A stretch of DNA of 64,000 nt from positions 1 through 64,000 of the forward strand of contig JACGCK010000227.1 in NCBI GenBank assembly GCA_014925825.1, in the 5' to 3' direction. Position numbers and translations under genes: made by a program. This document shows, one piece after another, positions 13,640-27,300 of this stretch. The notes under the pieces are model-generated. The model did no database searches and was not told where the DNA came from. It saw only the letters and a program-made list of their open reading frames with translations. The DNA is from Pholiota molesta (taxonomy: Eukaryota > Basidiomycota > Agaricomycetes > Agaricales > Strophariaceae). Numbering within the stretch: the first letter of the stretch is position 1; each line of letters opens with the position of its first letter.

Positions 13640-14394
13640 ATGGCCGACTTCGATATCGAATCCCTCATTCACGTAGAACAAAGGTCTGTCTCATCGTTCT
13701 CCAATCGCACAAACATGCTGACCCCCAAGGAAAAAATCAACACCTCCAAACCTATGTAGTTTCTACGACGCAGGCTACGCAGACGGCTTCGCGCACGGGC
13801 GCATCCACGGGCTCATCGAGGGCCGCGCGCTCGGCCGCGAGAAGGGCTTCGAGATCTGGGAGGAGCTCGGCTTCTACGAGGGCTTCGCGCGCACCTGGCG
13901 CGCGGTGCTCGACCACCAAGGACGCGGAGACGAGTGCGTAACATCCCATCCCCTTGTCTCCTAAAATCCTGGACTGGGTGGCTAACAAAGTTTTGTCCAT
14001 TACATCTCCAGCCGCGCAGCACAGCACATCCGGTTGATCCTAGCGAGCATCGCCCAGTTCCCGCGCGTCAACCCGTCCTCCGCGCCCCCCTCCTCCGTGG
14101 GCGGGCCCGCCGTCGCGGTCGAGGCAGGTCCCAACGCGCAACCGGACCCAGAGCTCGACATCACCCAGCTCCTCCGCCAGATCCGCTCCCGCTACAAGGT
14201 GCTCTGCGCGTCGCTCGGCGTGCGCCCGCGGCTCCGCACCGCCGCGGGGCCGAGGACGCGGGGCGGGGCGGGTGTGGATGAGGAGATGGCGCATGGCGCG
14301 GGGCAGCGCACCGGGGTCTGCGATCCCCGTGTGGAAGCTCGACAGCGCGACGGGCGCGAAGACGCCGGTGACGAACCAGGATCTGAGCTTCTGA
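13640..14394 (+). CDS. LTO1: LTO1 (ORAOV1) family protein of the YAE1-LTO1 complex
   Basis: Cytosolic adaptor that, with YAE1, helps the CIA machinery insert Fe-S clusters into the ribosome recycling factor RLI1/ABCE1. Exons 13640-13683, 13760-13933 and 14012-14394 join as MADFDIESLIHVEQ, then the hallmark deca-GX3 region YDAGYADGFAHGRIHGLIEG and RALGREKGFEIWEELGFYEG, then QLLRQIRSRYKVLCASLGVRP. The carboxyl end VWKLDSATGAKTPV..DLSF with its stop at 14392-14394 lies one frame away from the preceding GC-rich segment, so one base is missing somewhere in 14225-14325. The YAE1-LTO1 C-terminal tryptophan found in yeast LTO1 is absent in this reading; the protein ends in SF. Confidence 0.85.
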
Positions 14395-16984
14395 GACTGG
14401 GCGTTGGTGCGAGTGGGAAGGGGTGCGCGTACCATGCCGCGTGGTCGCTTGCCATCCTTATCTGCACTGCATGCGGGTTGGATTCAACGTGGAGGCGCTG
14501 CCTATTACTTGCAAGTCTGAGCGACGCGGACGCGTGCTCTTGCTCTTCCTCAGTAATTCCTCTCGGACTGGATTACGATCGCGGAGTATTACCGCCCACC
14601 CCGAGAGCTCGTACACGCGCGGCGCCAAACCATATACTTCCTTCATACGCGCTCTATCACCCCCCGGGATATCATCGAGGCATCAACGAGAACCATCATC
14701 AACAGTATCGACGCGTCCTTACATTCCTCCGCGGTTTCGCCCTTCCACGCCACATACCCCCGGTACACAAACCCGAGATCCGTGCTGGAAAACGCGAGCT
14801 AGATACTTAATACAAGATCCGCCACGATGCTGCTGCATTATCATCATGATCTGATCCCGTATACAGATACGCGCTGGGCATGCCCATCATCCACAAACAG
14901 ACCCCCGTCGGTTGCGAGGAAACACCGGCCGCGCATCCGTGCTTGGGTTAATGATGACGATGCTTAATTTGAGCGGAACAGAGGACGGCAACGGACTGGG
15001 CCGACGGTCCATGGATGCATGACGTCTATCGTACCGGTGGCACTGCCCAGTGCGCTGCCGGAAAGCATGAAAGTCACACACGCTGCTATGGAACTTGCCC
15101 CTACGTACGTATATCGCATCGGCGTCAACCCCTCGGATGTCCGCACTGCATTCTGGGGTCAGATGCCATCGAGGGTGGCATCGCTTTTGCTCTGTGAAAA
15201 TCCAGTCCATATCATAGCGGCGCCGGAACATACTGCATAGTCCATCAACACCTGTTGTCGTTATTCCAACGCTTGAAATGACATAACATCTTCTACACTG
15301 CGCTCATACTTACACACGATGGTCCGCCTTTCATTTGACAGTTGCGATGCAAATGCGGCGGGTGCCTGGAGCGGCCTGGCTGAAGGGAGAGATCCTGCGC
15401 GGATCTTCACCATCTCATCTCAGTTTCCCTTGTGCATTTGAAGTCTCTGCACTGACGGGCGGTTATTCTGCATTCCCATCCACATAATACGTCGGCATTC
15501 CCAGTTCCAGAATCACGCATACATACATCCGCAAATCCGCCTCTTTACCTCCCATGATGATGTATCTCCAATCAGCCCAAATCCTCCAAAAATCCCATGT
15601 CTTGTCATCACCTACCGCATCTCCCGGCCGTGCACTGCACCTCACCACCTCATGGCTACCAACCAAAAAAGCATGCCAGTGCAAGGCTCTGAATAGCCAC
15701 GGCACATTCTAGAGGCGCTGTCACCCGTCCAACAAACCCAGACCCAGAAGGCAACAGGAACAAAATACACACTACAGGCGTATGTATATGTTTGCAGCGA
15801 CAGATCACGCTCAGATCGTGCGCGCACACGGAGAAGCTTCGGTCTTCTGTGTCTATTTTATATTTAACGTCGCGGACCCGGTTTGGGTGCCAATGTCTGC
15901 CGCACATCTAATTTTACTGAGGTAGATGTACATATGCAAGGATTAAAATGGCACTGATGAATATGTTTGTGCGCATGTGAATTAATGTCAGATAGCTGAT
16001 AGAAAGACCTGCCACCAATGTGATCTCCACCGCAGAGTGCGCCTCCTTCAAACGTCAAGGACGACATGCCTACACCGACCGGGCCAAGCAGGCGATGAGC
16101 CTCACGAGATAACAATACGCATGATAGGAACGTCTTCCGAATCTGCTTCTCTGGCTTCTGCGTCTCTCTGCCCGCCACGCGCACCCCTGCGCGCTATTAT
16201 CTGCCAGGCGATGGCAGACATGCCGCTGCCCAAAGCCCGTGAAAAAGCGGCCGCAACCGTCTCAAAACATCCTCTTCTGCTTCTCTGAAGGCAGGGTACT
16301 ATAATATGACGCGCCGCTTCTGTATTGCTTGCACGCTTAACCAGGGTCTTTACAAAAATATAACCTTCGCACTGCACGCTATTGTACATCTGGCCATGGT
16401 AGCGGTGTCCATCTCACTCAACTAGATCTTGGCGACTTCTAAAGACTCTGAATCACCTCAGCCGTTCCCCTCGTTCTCCCAAATTGGCCCGTTCAATTCA
16501 ATCCCACAATACCAACGATATCTTGATGACATCATGAACTTCTATGTCATCCATGAATACCTTCCAGCAACAAATACCGTTTTACTACTCTATACATCAT
16601 CAATTTGAAAGCCTTCACGCAACGTATAAAAACACGGCCCACCGCTCCCAGCGCACACTCGGGTATCCTGAACCCATCTTCCGGAGTACGAACTTTGTAC
16701 GAACTGATATGTATCATCACAGCCAAGGCCTTCCGCTCTTCGCACCCATGTGCTCCGTACGCAAGGGCTATGGCGATTTCAATATATGCGATCGATATCG
16801 CGATGCAGATCAAACTTCAAGCTTCAAGTTGCGCCTTGGCAAGTCTTGAAGCTGCACCAAGTTTGTATTGCTCGAGCTCGATCGTCTCCCTGTGGCAAGC
16901 CTGCACCGAGCCAGTCTATGTGGGCTCAGCAGCTCGAATTCCTTGCAGCCCCTTTTGGTTTTGGAGGCCACGGAACATACACCC
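14395..16984. other. gene-poor intergenic stretch
   Basis: About 2.6 kb downstream of LTO1. Several open frames of 60-140 codons occur on both strands (for example 15019-15240 and 16102-16389) but they overlap one another, lack introns with consistent phase and match nothing I know. I see no RNA gene. May contain untranslated regions or lineage-specific small genes. Confidence 0.4.
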
Positions 16985-17560
16985 CAAGCTCGCGCAATCC
17001 GGTGATGCGCACCGCATCCGTATACCCGCTGAAAACGCGCTTGAATACGCCCGAATGCACGCGGACAGAATGCGCACGCACCCGCATGCGCGGTCGAACG
17101 CGTTCGAATGCGCGGAACGAACGGAGGCACGCGCACGCGCTCGCACGCGCTCAAACGCGCTACATAGGACGTACGGAACGCACTAGGTCGCCTCGTACCG
17201 TACCGTTTTATTCGAACACTCTCAAGCGTGCGCGACGTACCCAGAGACCCATTGTACACTTCAGAATGCACCCGGGCGCACGCGCAATGAACGCGCTCGG
17301 AACGCGCACAGAGTCGCCGCGCGCGACAGCCACGGGTATTACTCACGTGACCCAACGAACTCGGACGCGAGTCGCGCGCCGCCGTATACGGGCTCCCACA
17401 AGCTCGCACAACACACTCAGAACGTCGCTACATGGTCTAAAACGTCTCGAATATGTACGAAACACGTTCCAAATATTTTTGGACAAGTTATTGCCTGTTA
17501 TTGCGGCGGAATTCGGACCGCGCGTGCACAGCGCTTAAGTGCGCGGTTAGGCGCGTTATT
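16985..17560. repeat. CpG-dense degenerate tract with recurring AACGCGC/GCACGCGC words
   Basis: The segment is packed with short words such as GCGCACGC, GAACGCGC, TCGAACGCGTTCGAA and CGCGCGAC on both strands, separated by ordinary sequence, and ends abruptly in AT-rich DNA after 17560. It is not a clean tandem array. The long open frames across it (16750-17538 +, 16810-17409 -) are a by-product of few AT-rich stop codons. Confidence 0.5.
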
Positions 17561-18490
17561 TTTGATATCTTATTCTCTAGCTCTCCGTCGCTTGCGTGCG
17601 CCACGCTCCCCTATGTTTTATTGGTCCGTTTTTACATACATTTCGTACCTAGCCTTTCGGACAGTTGTTTTTTCACTTTTCCGCCGCTTTAGATATATTA
17701 AACTATTGCTTCCGTATTATAAAAATCCATGTACTCCATTAAAACAAACAATTAAACCCCCCATCGCCGACGCCCTCTCGCCACGTCGCTGCCCTCAGAC
17801 AGATCCTGGTTGTTGAGGCGACTGGAACGCCGAATTTACGGAAAACATCGAGTCTTGCGATGCGAAATCAAGGACCAGTTAGCGCAGGTCAGGGTAGCAA
17901 ATCAAGTGTAATATGCATTTATTGACAATTCGTTGAATGACATCGGGTGAGTGGGAGACTATCGTGTTATGAGAAAAGGAAGGTGAGATAGGATGTGGAT
18001 ATAGATGCAGAATAGAACTTTTGAAAGGAGAACACAACGCTCTAAAGAGTCCAAGGGATTCGTGACATGCTAAAAACAGGGACAAGAATTGTGATATGAA
18101 TGTGAATGGACGGAAATATAATGCAAATAACAATGGGCTATACAAGGAAGCATAGAGCGGATGATGCTAGTATGAAAAGAAAACTGGACGTAGTGCAAAA
18201 TTGAATGATACTTGCTTGACATAAAAATAAAGAGTGCAGGCGTGGTTGAATGTGAGATGATATATTCCATTGCGATGTTTGAGCGTGATATTGTTGCGAT
18301 GAAAATGCGATGAAAAGGAATCGAAAACGTCGGGCGTCTAACGACAGAATTAAGCCTTTATAATGGTGTGAATAAATTATTTTTCTGCGGATGATATGAA
18401 TGAAATTGAGATTTAAGCTCCAAGACAGATTTGAGATGCGATGGTCGAGTTCATGTCGACGAAAAAGTAAAAAGCTGGTATGTGCATCGA
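17561..18490. other. AT-rich intergenic region downstream of the Pumilio gene
   Basis: No supported gene. Probably includes the 3' untranslated region of the minus-strand Pumilio gene, whose stop is at 18491. Confidence 0.5.
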
Positions 18491-21321
18491 TCAATAGCCG
18501 TAGTATGCACGCTGTGAAAGATGTCAGCACAAATCTTCACCAGCTGAGCCCAACAGGAAACTTACCATGCGGTCGCTAGAAATTTGAAAGAAGGTAATCA
18601 ATGAAATAAACGCAATCGGCCCTTAATTTTAGCTTACAATAACCAAATGACCTTAGATCCGGTTTTGCAGCCCCTCAAAGTGACGATATGACCACGAATG
18701 CACTCGTATAAGAGTGCTCGCTGGTCCTTGTCGGCCTAGTATTAGAAATTTAGAGTGGATTCTGAATAAAAAGATAAGAGGCGAACCGTTGGCAAAACAC
18801 TCGCTATGAGCTGGCTCCCGGTGACCGAGAGTGCTAGGTCCACGATCATGGCACGGCGAGCGCTGAAATGTTCCAAATCAGTATTCACAAGACATGACAG
18901 CAGCTAAATTTCAACGACTGACCCTTTTGCAGGCTCGCACATACGCCTGACCACCTTATCCAGAGTGTCCACGCCTCCTTCCTTCAACGCTTTGGTAACG
19001 GATTTGGCACCTTGTTCGTTGGTAGCGAATTCGAGAAGTCCGTCCAAGAGGTGGTCAAGCGTCATGCCTCGATGTTTATCTGAACCATGCTCTAGGACTG
19101 ATCATGAAGATTAGAAGGATCATTTTACTACGAAGCGGAAAAGCTTACTGTGCTGTATGCAGTAAGATCCCCATTGCTCTTGGCAACTTCGCTGAAGACT
19201 CCGAACCCATGATTGAGAAGCTCGTCTACAATCCCGTCCTTGGCCTCTGCTTCAAGGTTTTCGAACGCATGCTAGAAATTGATAAATTAGAAATGAATCA
19301 GTGTTCAATATTTGCAACTGACCTGGACGACGAGAGACCCCGTCTCGTGGCAGGCGAGTGAGGCCCATTTCCCTTTCAGTGATTTGTTGACACTGTACTT
19401 AGATGAGTATATGTTTCTTTTATGGATAGAATGACATACTAAGTAAAGATCGGCGGTGCAGGCGGCGTCCAAGAGAGTTCCATAATCTATGTTTACGTTT
19501 AGTTGTAACATTACGCATTTGAGAAGATGACTGACCTTGCTCCAGACATGAGAAGCATGCTTGTTGACCAATGTCTGCGCGGGATCCCCGAGAAGAAGCT
19601 CCGACACGATGAGAAGACGAATGTCTTCCTCGCAGTCAAGAGCCTTTTGCAAAACATGGCAACCGTAGCAGTTCGTTGCAAGATCGACGATACGACCCCT
19701 AGTATATCCGATCAGCTTAGCGAGACTGTAAAGATGCGGGGACAAACCTCATGCAAGAAACGATTTTTCGCCTTTCCTCTGCAGTCGATGCCGCTTCTAA
19801 GCAGCGTTGAACCGCCCAATTACCAAAACTTCAAGCGTTCGTTAGTGAACAAGACAAATAGACCATCCAAGTTTGTATCGTACCGATGAGCCATCATTTC
19901 GAATCCGCGAGCGCAGATGGCATCGACGATCTTCGCCCTCTCATCTAAATCAGCAACTTTTAGTTTTTGCTGGAGAAAAATGGAAGCCTGTTGATCCGAA
20001 GATTTAATAATTCGCGAAACAAAAACGTGGTAAGGAGGAGAGGAAGAGGGATGAAGCAACGACAGGAAGTTAATGGGCTGATTTAAGGCGCATATATGAG
20101 CATATATTTTTGAAATAGATGAAAAGGAGTCGCTCACTTCATGAGAATGTTGAAAAGCTGAGAACTTGAAGATTGTTGATATAAAAATGAAGATCGCAAA
20201 GGTTCGGCTTCTTGCGCGACGTTAAAAGCAAAATCCGGGGCAGATTTTTCAGCGACCGAGCGCCAATCAACAGAGGCAGACTGTTGTTGGGGGGTGGACC
20301 TGGGCTTGGCATTGGTGTTGAGCCGCCTGTTGATTCAAACGCCAGTCCATTGGAGGCAGGCGCGTTGCCTCCATGCGTCGAGGTGGTGGTGGGGGGATGT
20401 ATAGAGCGACTGAGACAGATCCGAAGAAGATAAAGCGTGTATGTTTTGGTTTGGCGACGTAGGCGCTGGGGTAGGAGGCTCCGCAAAAGGCTCAAAAAAG
20501 GGACCAGAATTGGGAGCTTGTTGGCGAGCATGATTGAGATGGGCGAGAGGAGGACGAGGTCCAGAAAAGTTGGACCGCTGCACCTTCTTGGTTTTTGACA
20601 GGAGAGTCTGATTCTCGAAGATGAGGGAAGGCTGGGAGAGATATGGATGACCAGAATGAGCGTGTTCATAAGGAGAGTGTAGTTTTACTTCGAACGACCT
20701 TCCGTGGGAGAAAGATCGGTGGGCGTTAGAAGGGCAGAAGAGGCAGAAGCAGGAGAGAAGTCCGGAGACTTTGGAGAATTTTCGATGTTCATCGTCAAGG
20801 GAGATGGCTTATGAAGTCCAAAAGGAACGGGCGAGTTAAGATTCAAAGTGCGTAGGAGCTGTTCAACATGCTAAGGAAGGTGCCATCAGCGATAATGAAT
20901 AGGTGGGCAAGCTTAAATAAAGATAAACGTACAGTATCGCCGTAGTCAGGGCTTTTTTCTTCCTGCCATCGCCGATGGCGCCGACTTCTCTGCCCGAGAC
21001 TTGTTGAGCCTGGGTGGGCTGAGGAGAGCCAAAGACGTCTTCGCGACTGATGATCTGTCGCAAAGCCGCAGCGCGGCCATCCTGGCGCGACGTGGGGTCG
21101 GACTCGCGCTCAGCGACCCTGGAAAACGAGTCCAGCGTCCGGGGCCAGGTCGTCTCAGAGGGCTGGGGCTGGGGCGCCCAGATGGAGCCCAGGAGGCCTG
21201 AGGACTGCCTGGAGCGCGGCGGGTTGGGATCGTAGGTGGCGGCGAAGTGCTGGGCGTCGGTGGGGTGGACCATGTTGGAGAGGATGGTGGTGGTTGGGAG
21301 TAAGGAGGAGCGGGGGCCCAT
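18491..21321 (-). CDS. Pumilio/PUF-domain RNA-binding protein
   Basis: Cytoplasmic sequence-specific mRNA regulator. The N-terminal region (21321 down to about 20140) is low complexity, rich in S, P, N and Q (for example SPGPPP followed by QQQSASVDWRSV). The C-terminal half contains PUF repeats: DLDERAKIVDAICARGFEMM, FGNWAVQRCLEAA, GRIVDLATNCYGCHVLQKAL, VNKHASHVWSK, GKWASLACHETGSLVVQ, EFATNEQGAKSVTKAL, GSQLIASVLPT and CIRGHIVTLRGCKTGSKVIW, ending DRMRAYYGY. Many short introns are used, including a 10-bp exon. Frame breaks are needed in homopolymers: an A-run near 20960, C-runs near 20390 and 20290, and near 20690. It ends at 18491. An alternative start is Met at 21273. Which PUF subgroup it belongs to cannot be settled here. 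Confidence 0.85.
18566..18575 (-). other. 10-bp microexon of the Pumilio gene
   Basis: Reading on the minus strand, ...TGGTTATT | intron | CGACCGCATG | intron | CGTGCATACTACGG... gives Trp-Leu-Phe-Asp-Arg-Met-Arg-Ala-Tyr-Tyr-Gly-Tyr-stop, the usual PUF C-terminus. The flanking introns have canonical GTAAGC..TCTAG and GTAAGT..CACAG ends. Without this 10-base exon the C-terminal motif cannot be assembled. Confidence 0.8.
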
Positions 21322-24300
21322 TTCCAATTTTATACAGCGTCGGGCTTGACGTCTTCTGTGAAAGCGCAATCACATTCCTTTTACGGACAACTTCTTCCCA
21401 AACTGGGACATCCCCCCAGCCCCGCCGTCGTTCGTGGGGAAAGATAGGCACGCGCGGCGTGGAAAGCGCATATATTCATGTTTTTCGCCCGTTTATGCTA
21501 GAAACAAGCTCGGAGCCCAGCACTAAGCCTTAGCCTTTAGCCTTTGCAACTCTATCCTATACAGACGTCGGTGGCGTCTGGAAACGTCAGACTGGTGATT
21601 AAAACCCGGCCCGGTATACGAAGGACGGCGGGCAGATGATGGAAGCGCACCTTCGCTTCAGAAACGACAGACAAGCAATGAGATACAAGAGCGCAATGCT
21701 GGAGACCCCTCTTTCTCTGATCAGAGCATTTGGAGCACCATACGATAGCCTGTGAAGCTTGAGAAATAAGCTCTGCGCCGCTACCAGTAGTCAACAACAC
21801 GCTGATCATCGTGCGTACTATCTGAATATCTTTTACAAAAAATTCGCACGCGAAGAGTTAAATCATGCAGATCAGTGAATCAGTGACGACACCCACCCAC
21901 GAGTAACTTCGACTGCGTCTTGCCTAGCATCGAAGGTTTTGGCCTTCAAGGTATGACACAGCAATGTCCCCGAACATCTATTTTCATCCCAGCCAAGCTG
22001 CTGATGCTGTGCTCGGGGTTCGCTTCATCTTCGGCATGGGCGGGCGTTGTGCCATGTATGGTATGATACCTGAATTGTAAAGACCTGCAAAAGACCTGTG
22101 GAGTTCTTCACAATATCACCATGGACCTAATCGTCGGTACCTATAAATTTCACGCACATCGGAAACGGAAAATATTCCAAACATGGACTGAGCTTCTCCC
22201 GCGAACCTCGATACACATAATATAGGCCGTAGAGCGTGGTATCAATATCCAATTTCGCCACAACATACAGAGTATCGACTCACACGAAACGTACGGCGAA
22301 CCCACATTAACACAATTTTCTTATCATCTTGGAGGCTGCAAGCGTCTCCATAAAGGAGCCATCATACAGTATATCATGTAGCGCGGATCTGTGCATTACT
22401 TATCGCGCACTGAACAGTTTACGAAAGACCAGAGAAAGGGAAAGCATACCCAAGACTTGGATTAGCAGTGGAATGGAACGAGTGAATAATGGACACATCT
22501 TCATAGTTAGTCACAATTAGTCTTACTGGAGTCTTGATGACAATACAGGTTGTGATCAGCTGAACTTCAACGGCCGGGGCCTATTTGCAGCACCTACATA
22601 GATTGCATCCTGTGTATGTCAGACGGAATGCAATTCTTAGATGGGAGCTATGCAACTGACGACAGAACTATCGAGGGCCACCGCGAAAACTGTCTCCGTT
22701 CAACCGAATTTGCGGTACACGCAAAGCCAGCCTGCAGCATTGCACAAAAATGTACCACTCCAGCTCGGCGTAATTTCCAAGTCTGTATATCAAATTGACA
22801 CTTCAGGCGCAGGACGCATGAAGCAAGCCAGGGAATAAGCAACGTACCGCCTCGTATATATTTCGCCATTCAGTGCTTGACGCCCCAGAGTCACAAAAGG
22901 CGAAAATTACGGGTGTGTGGATGCTATTGCACGATGCATGCGGGCAATTACAGCATGAGCGACCAACCATATAAGCCAAAGCGACTTCTGAAAGGTGGAA
23001 TGCACGCCCAGCACCCACCTCCCTAGTCGGAAGGGTCCAGCCGGAGCCGGGGCCCCATTTCGGCGAGGCAGGGGTGCAGGCTGAACAGAGTTCGCAAGGC
23101 GGTGATTAACTTCGGAAGGAGAACCTAAGAACTCTGCAGTAACTGCGCCCATGGGAATGAAAGACATAAGAGGAACTGACTATGCAAGAATACGAGGTCC
23201 GTTGAGCTGCAGCGCTTCTTCGCTCGGTGCAAAGCGTCCGGTATCTTGAGAATGTGGACAACGCGGCGATGCTAAATATACACGCTATGTCGACGCCGAG
23301 GGCTCAAGGCTTTCGAACCTATTCGCGGTCATGAACCCGCGTTTCTATGCCACTCGAAGAAAGCAAATTCCATGCATTGAACGAACCAAATATATCTGTA
23401 CATGGATGTGATTGAGCAGTGTATTTGATAGTCCTATGCGATGTGTATCGACATGCCATATCCGTAGAGCGAGTCTAGGCCCTGGTGAAAGTATACGGCA
23501 GAAGTTTAGAGAGCAGACCTGTCACATAGACTATGAGAGAGTATGAAGGCCATTGGGTTTCACAATTGAACATTGACGCACTGGTAATCTGGGAGGGCGT
23601 TTCTCTAGGTTTTTCCTCGGTCCCATGGAGATCGTGGTCGACAATTATTCAACCCTTGAATGAGCCTTAAGGACTTCGCGTTCATCCAAGTTTCGATGGT
23701 CTAACTCAAGAGCGCCCAAAGGTCCTTCCGTGCAAGGGTCGATTGCAAAGAGTACTTCCTTATCTGTTGAACCGAGAACAGATATGTTACCAAGATGATA
23801 GCACACGTGGCGACCCATACCGCATACCAAATGTGAAGGGGAACGAGGACGTTTCTAGACTGAGATGAAATCCAAGTCCCAGGATCCTGATGAAAGGTTA
23901 TGAGCTGAGTTGTGTGTTTGAACGAGAAGAGAACTTAGGAAGCACTATACCTAGGTCAATTTCGAGCTATGGTCGAGAAAGGGTTGGATACAAGAGTCGA
24001 CCTGCGAGTATTCAGGCTACTTGCTCAGCTCAGAAATGGATTTAAGCTGGGGATGTAGCCCACGTATAATCCCTATGTTTGAAGCTTAACCTAGGGCAAT
24101 TGAGTCTGCCTCGTTCATTCGAGTTGTCCCCGAGCTCTGCGTCTATGTGACGCTAGATCCTTTACGCGATAGAAGTGAATGAGATTTCCAATGGAAGCCT
24201 TGCGATTCCAGAGACCGGTCTCGCGATGTGTGCCATGTTCTACGCTCTTGGGAATCCCGTGGACCTCAAACATCGTAAGCACTCCACGAAATGGTATAGG

Positions 24301-27300
24301 CCAAACAAAACGATCAAAGGAATTAGGATCAGGCCGTCGCAGGGAAGCTAGCCAGTGACAGTTGAAAGATACGAAAGTCAGCGCTTGCCACGAAGCTTGT
24401 GGCACAATGGTCGACCCTGTCCGATTATGAGTACCAAATCATATTTCATTCTACGAATAAGCATGTAGATCACCACACACCGGAGAATGAGAGCGACACG
24501 AAATGGCTGGACCTCATGCCCCTGCATTGTTCAACAGAGAAGCTGATATCGTTGCAATTGACGAGATGCCCGCACGAGGGGTGATAGTGGATCGTTAGTT
24601 ATGAACAAAACTCCTTGAGTCTTCTGAGAAATCATACATTATGCACGATGTCGAGATTACTTCAGATTTCAAAGACCGTCAAATTACGGCCAATGCATAC
24701 TTAGAATGGTCCAGAAAAATTGAAGTGCTCTAGATTGGCGAGATGTGCAATGGAATCCTGACGCATCGGACCCAAATAATCTGGAAATGCTCCGTGTGAT
24801 TAGCCAAATCGACCATATAAATCAACAGAGCCACAATCACCTCAATCTGTACCCCAACTTCGGAGACTTCATCAAGATTGTGATATGACAACACGCGTAT
24901 CTTGTTCATACATAGCGTTGTGTATGTCCCCTTATGATAGGTATATGTAATTCTGGTTCATTTCCGTCCGAGCATGAGCCTCCCACAGAAGCAACTTCAC
25001 CTGGGGCCATTGGGGGATGCAGAAGCGGCGGACAATGTGGGGATACCTATTGAAAATTTCAATTCAAAGCTAAAGAAGATCTCACAAACGTTCTCTTCAA
25101 CGTACCAAGTCTAAAATAGGAGTGCGATTGAGGCGGGCGAGGCGTCTAGTCCGAGTATGCCTAAGTAATAAACTTCCATATCGGTAGATAATTGCAGATC
25201 CGTGAATAGTGGTCGAGGAGAGAAACCGAGTATTACACCAAGCAAACTAGCCAGGAGAAAGATGTGATTCGTTTGTCAGATTCTTTCCCTCTGGTAAGTC
25301 CGTTGATACCCAAGGCATTTCCAGAGCTGGGGGAGAATATAAACATATATTAGAAGCCGCCAGCAGGTCGATAGCGTGGCAGCAAGGCGAAGGATACAAC
25401 AGAGACATCGGCAAGCAGTGACAAGCGCTGTAAAAGAGCTCGGAAAGTTCCGGGAGAGGAAATTCTGAATCCGGGCCGAGACCAATCCATGTTCCGTTCA
25501 ATGTTGGACGGTTGAAACTATTCCATGATAAAGCTCAATGATTTATTCAACTGTACTGAATATCAGCCAGTATACAATATCATTCTAGCTATAGGCTCGT
25601 AACTCGTTCCGAATTTCTGCGCTATACGACAATGGGAGGGGATCAAAAATGAGTATTCAACATTTTGGCAAAACTTTGGAATTGTTCAGACTTGCAGTCA
25701 CTCTGATAATTCCTTAGAATCTCGAAGCCTGGAAACTGCAGAGCTTGTGTAGAGTATCGGTTAATATTGGCCTTTCAAACGGAATGGGTACATACTGCCA
25801 GCGCCATTGATATCCGAGCAGAGACGTATTCATTCGTACAATCGTAGAAAAAAACTGTCGTTAATCATCGCAGACACAATGGTCCAGGATGATGATCACC
25901 CATTAGACCAGTGACCCTCTTAGGCCACATATCACTGGCAGGCTTAGATTTAAAAGTCAGAATGTGACTTGCAACGAATATGTAGTATTTTATTATATCT
26001 CCCAGCTGGACCTACGTTCATCGTTTATGTTGAGCCATTAATTAGATATACTCAGCGGCCCGAAGCTCGCAGTATGTTGATCAACTGGTATTATAACGGT
26101 CTGTAGTATGCCAAAAATCAGGATAGCTAACGGCGTCGGTTAATGAGCTCTCACCTATCGCTCGAAATCAAAAAACCAAAACAAGTTAGAAAGCAAACAT
26201 ATTTGTCCCCCAATTACTTCCAGGTTGTCTACGTACATAAAAGTGAGAAAATTCAAAGCGCGAGGCGTGCGCCACGATTGTCAGTTTCTCACTACCCTTC
26301 TATTGCTATGTATAGCTATAGTGACTGACCGATAAGGCATCTGGGACCATGACGGTATGCGCGTAGATTCAAAAATAGCGTCCCATGAAGTCCATGCTCG
26401 GAGCTCGTCTAAGTGTTTCCCATAGTGGTATTCTTGCGCCGACACCGTGGCATAGGAAAATCAGAGAAACCACAGAACAACGTTAGCAAAGACCGCAAGC
26501 GTTGTTAACGTGAACGTGAGTAAAATGCACAAGACACTCGAGTAATAATAGTGCTAAAGGCTTTTAAAAGGAATAGTAACACCGCCGAACGACGCCCCTA
26601 GCGCGCCTGGCTGTTGTATCACCGCAAATCCAGCTCACCATTCAGAATTTTTGGTATTGTAAACCCAATAAGGTCACGGGAAGTTTATAAATTTTATATC
26701 GACGGTTACTTGTTAATGAAGCCATTGCACTTGGCGCTTGCGTGCAGGTAAGTAGTAAGCGGCGAAGATTCGGGTGGTTTACGGAACAATCGATGGTACT
26801 TATGTTCATTGGAATACTTCCACCGAGAGAAAGAAGAAGAAATAACTTTACTATTGAATATATAGGTCTTTGTAGAAACGTCCCCCACTACCAATTGAAA
26901 AACATATCAATACGCGCGGTTCCGGCATGCCACACAAATTCACCGCGCAGCACAACGTACATATCGTGGAATTCAACCGCCATGAATTCGTTGACTCCAC
27001 TTCGATGTTCTTAACCTTTGATCAAGACATATTGGGCACTTGACTTCGTCTGACAGTGTTCTCTGGCTCTTCCTATGATTAGTTCGAATGAGTTTTGACC
27101 TCTGAACATGGGTATATATCATGGCCGCTCCCAAGCCGCCGTTGGCTCCTATGTGATATTGGTAAGATATATATCATTTGTACGAGCAATGATTTGTACG
27201 AGCAATGCACTGGGTGGACGTTGAAACGAATCGAAGACAACCGAATAATGAGGATTCAAAATCAACGTTACGGCTCAAGAGGAGGAAGTTTACAGAGTTT

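Noticed and set aside
15019..15240. 73-codon plus-strand frame with plausible composition
   Set aside because: No homology, no splice support and overlapping frames on both strands.
16750..17538. 262-codon open frame on the plus strand and a 199-codon frame on the minus strand
   Set aside because: Both cross the CpG-dense tract where stop codons are rare. Composition is Arg/Thr/Ala-rich without motifs and the two overlap.
20139..20669. Alternative intron (GTAAAA..CTCCCAG) and 176-codon frame in the Pumilio N-terminal region
   Set aside because: The protein from this frame is Leu/Arg-rich and unlike a PUF N-terminus; the other frame gives a typical S/P/N/Q-rich sequence.
22907..23167. Possible amino-acid permease remnant (GPFRLGRWVLG)
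   Set aside because: A single short motif without supporting membrane segments in the right order is not enough.
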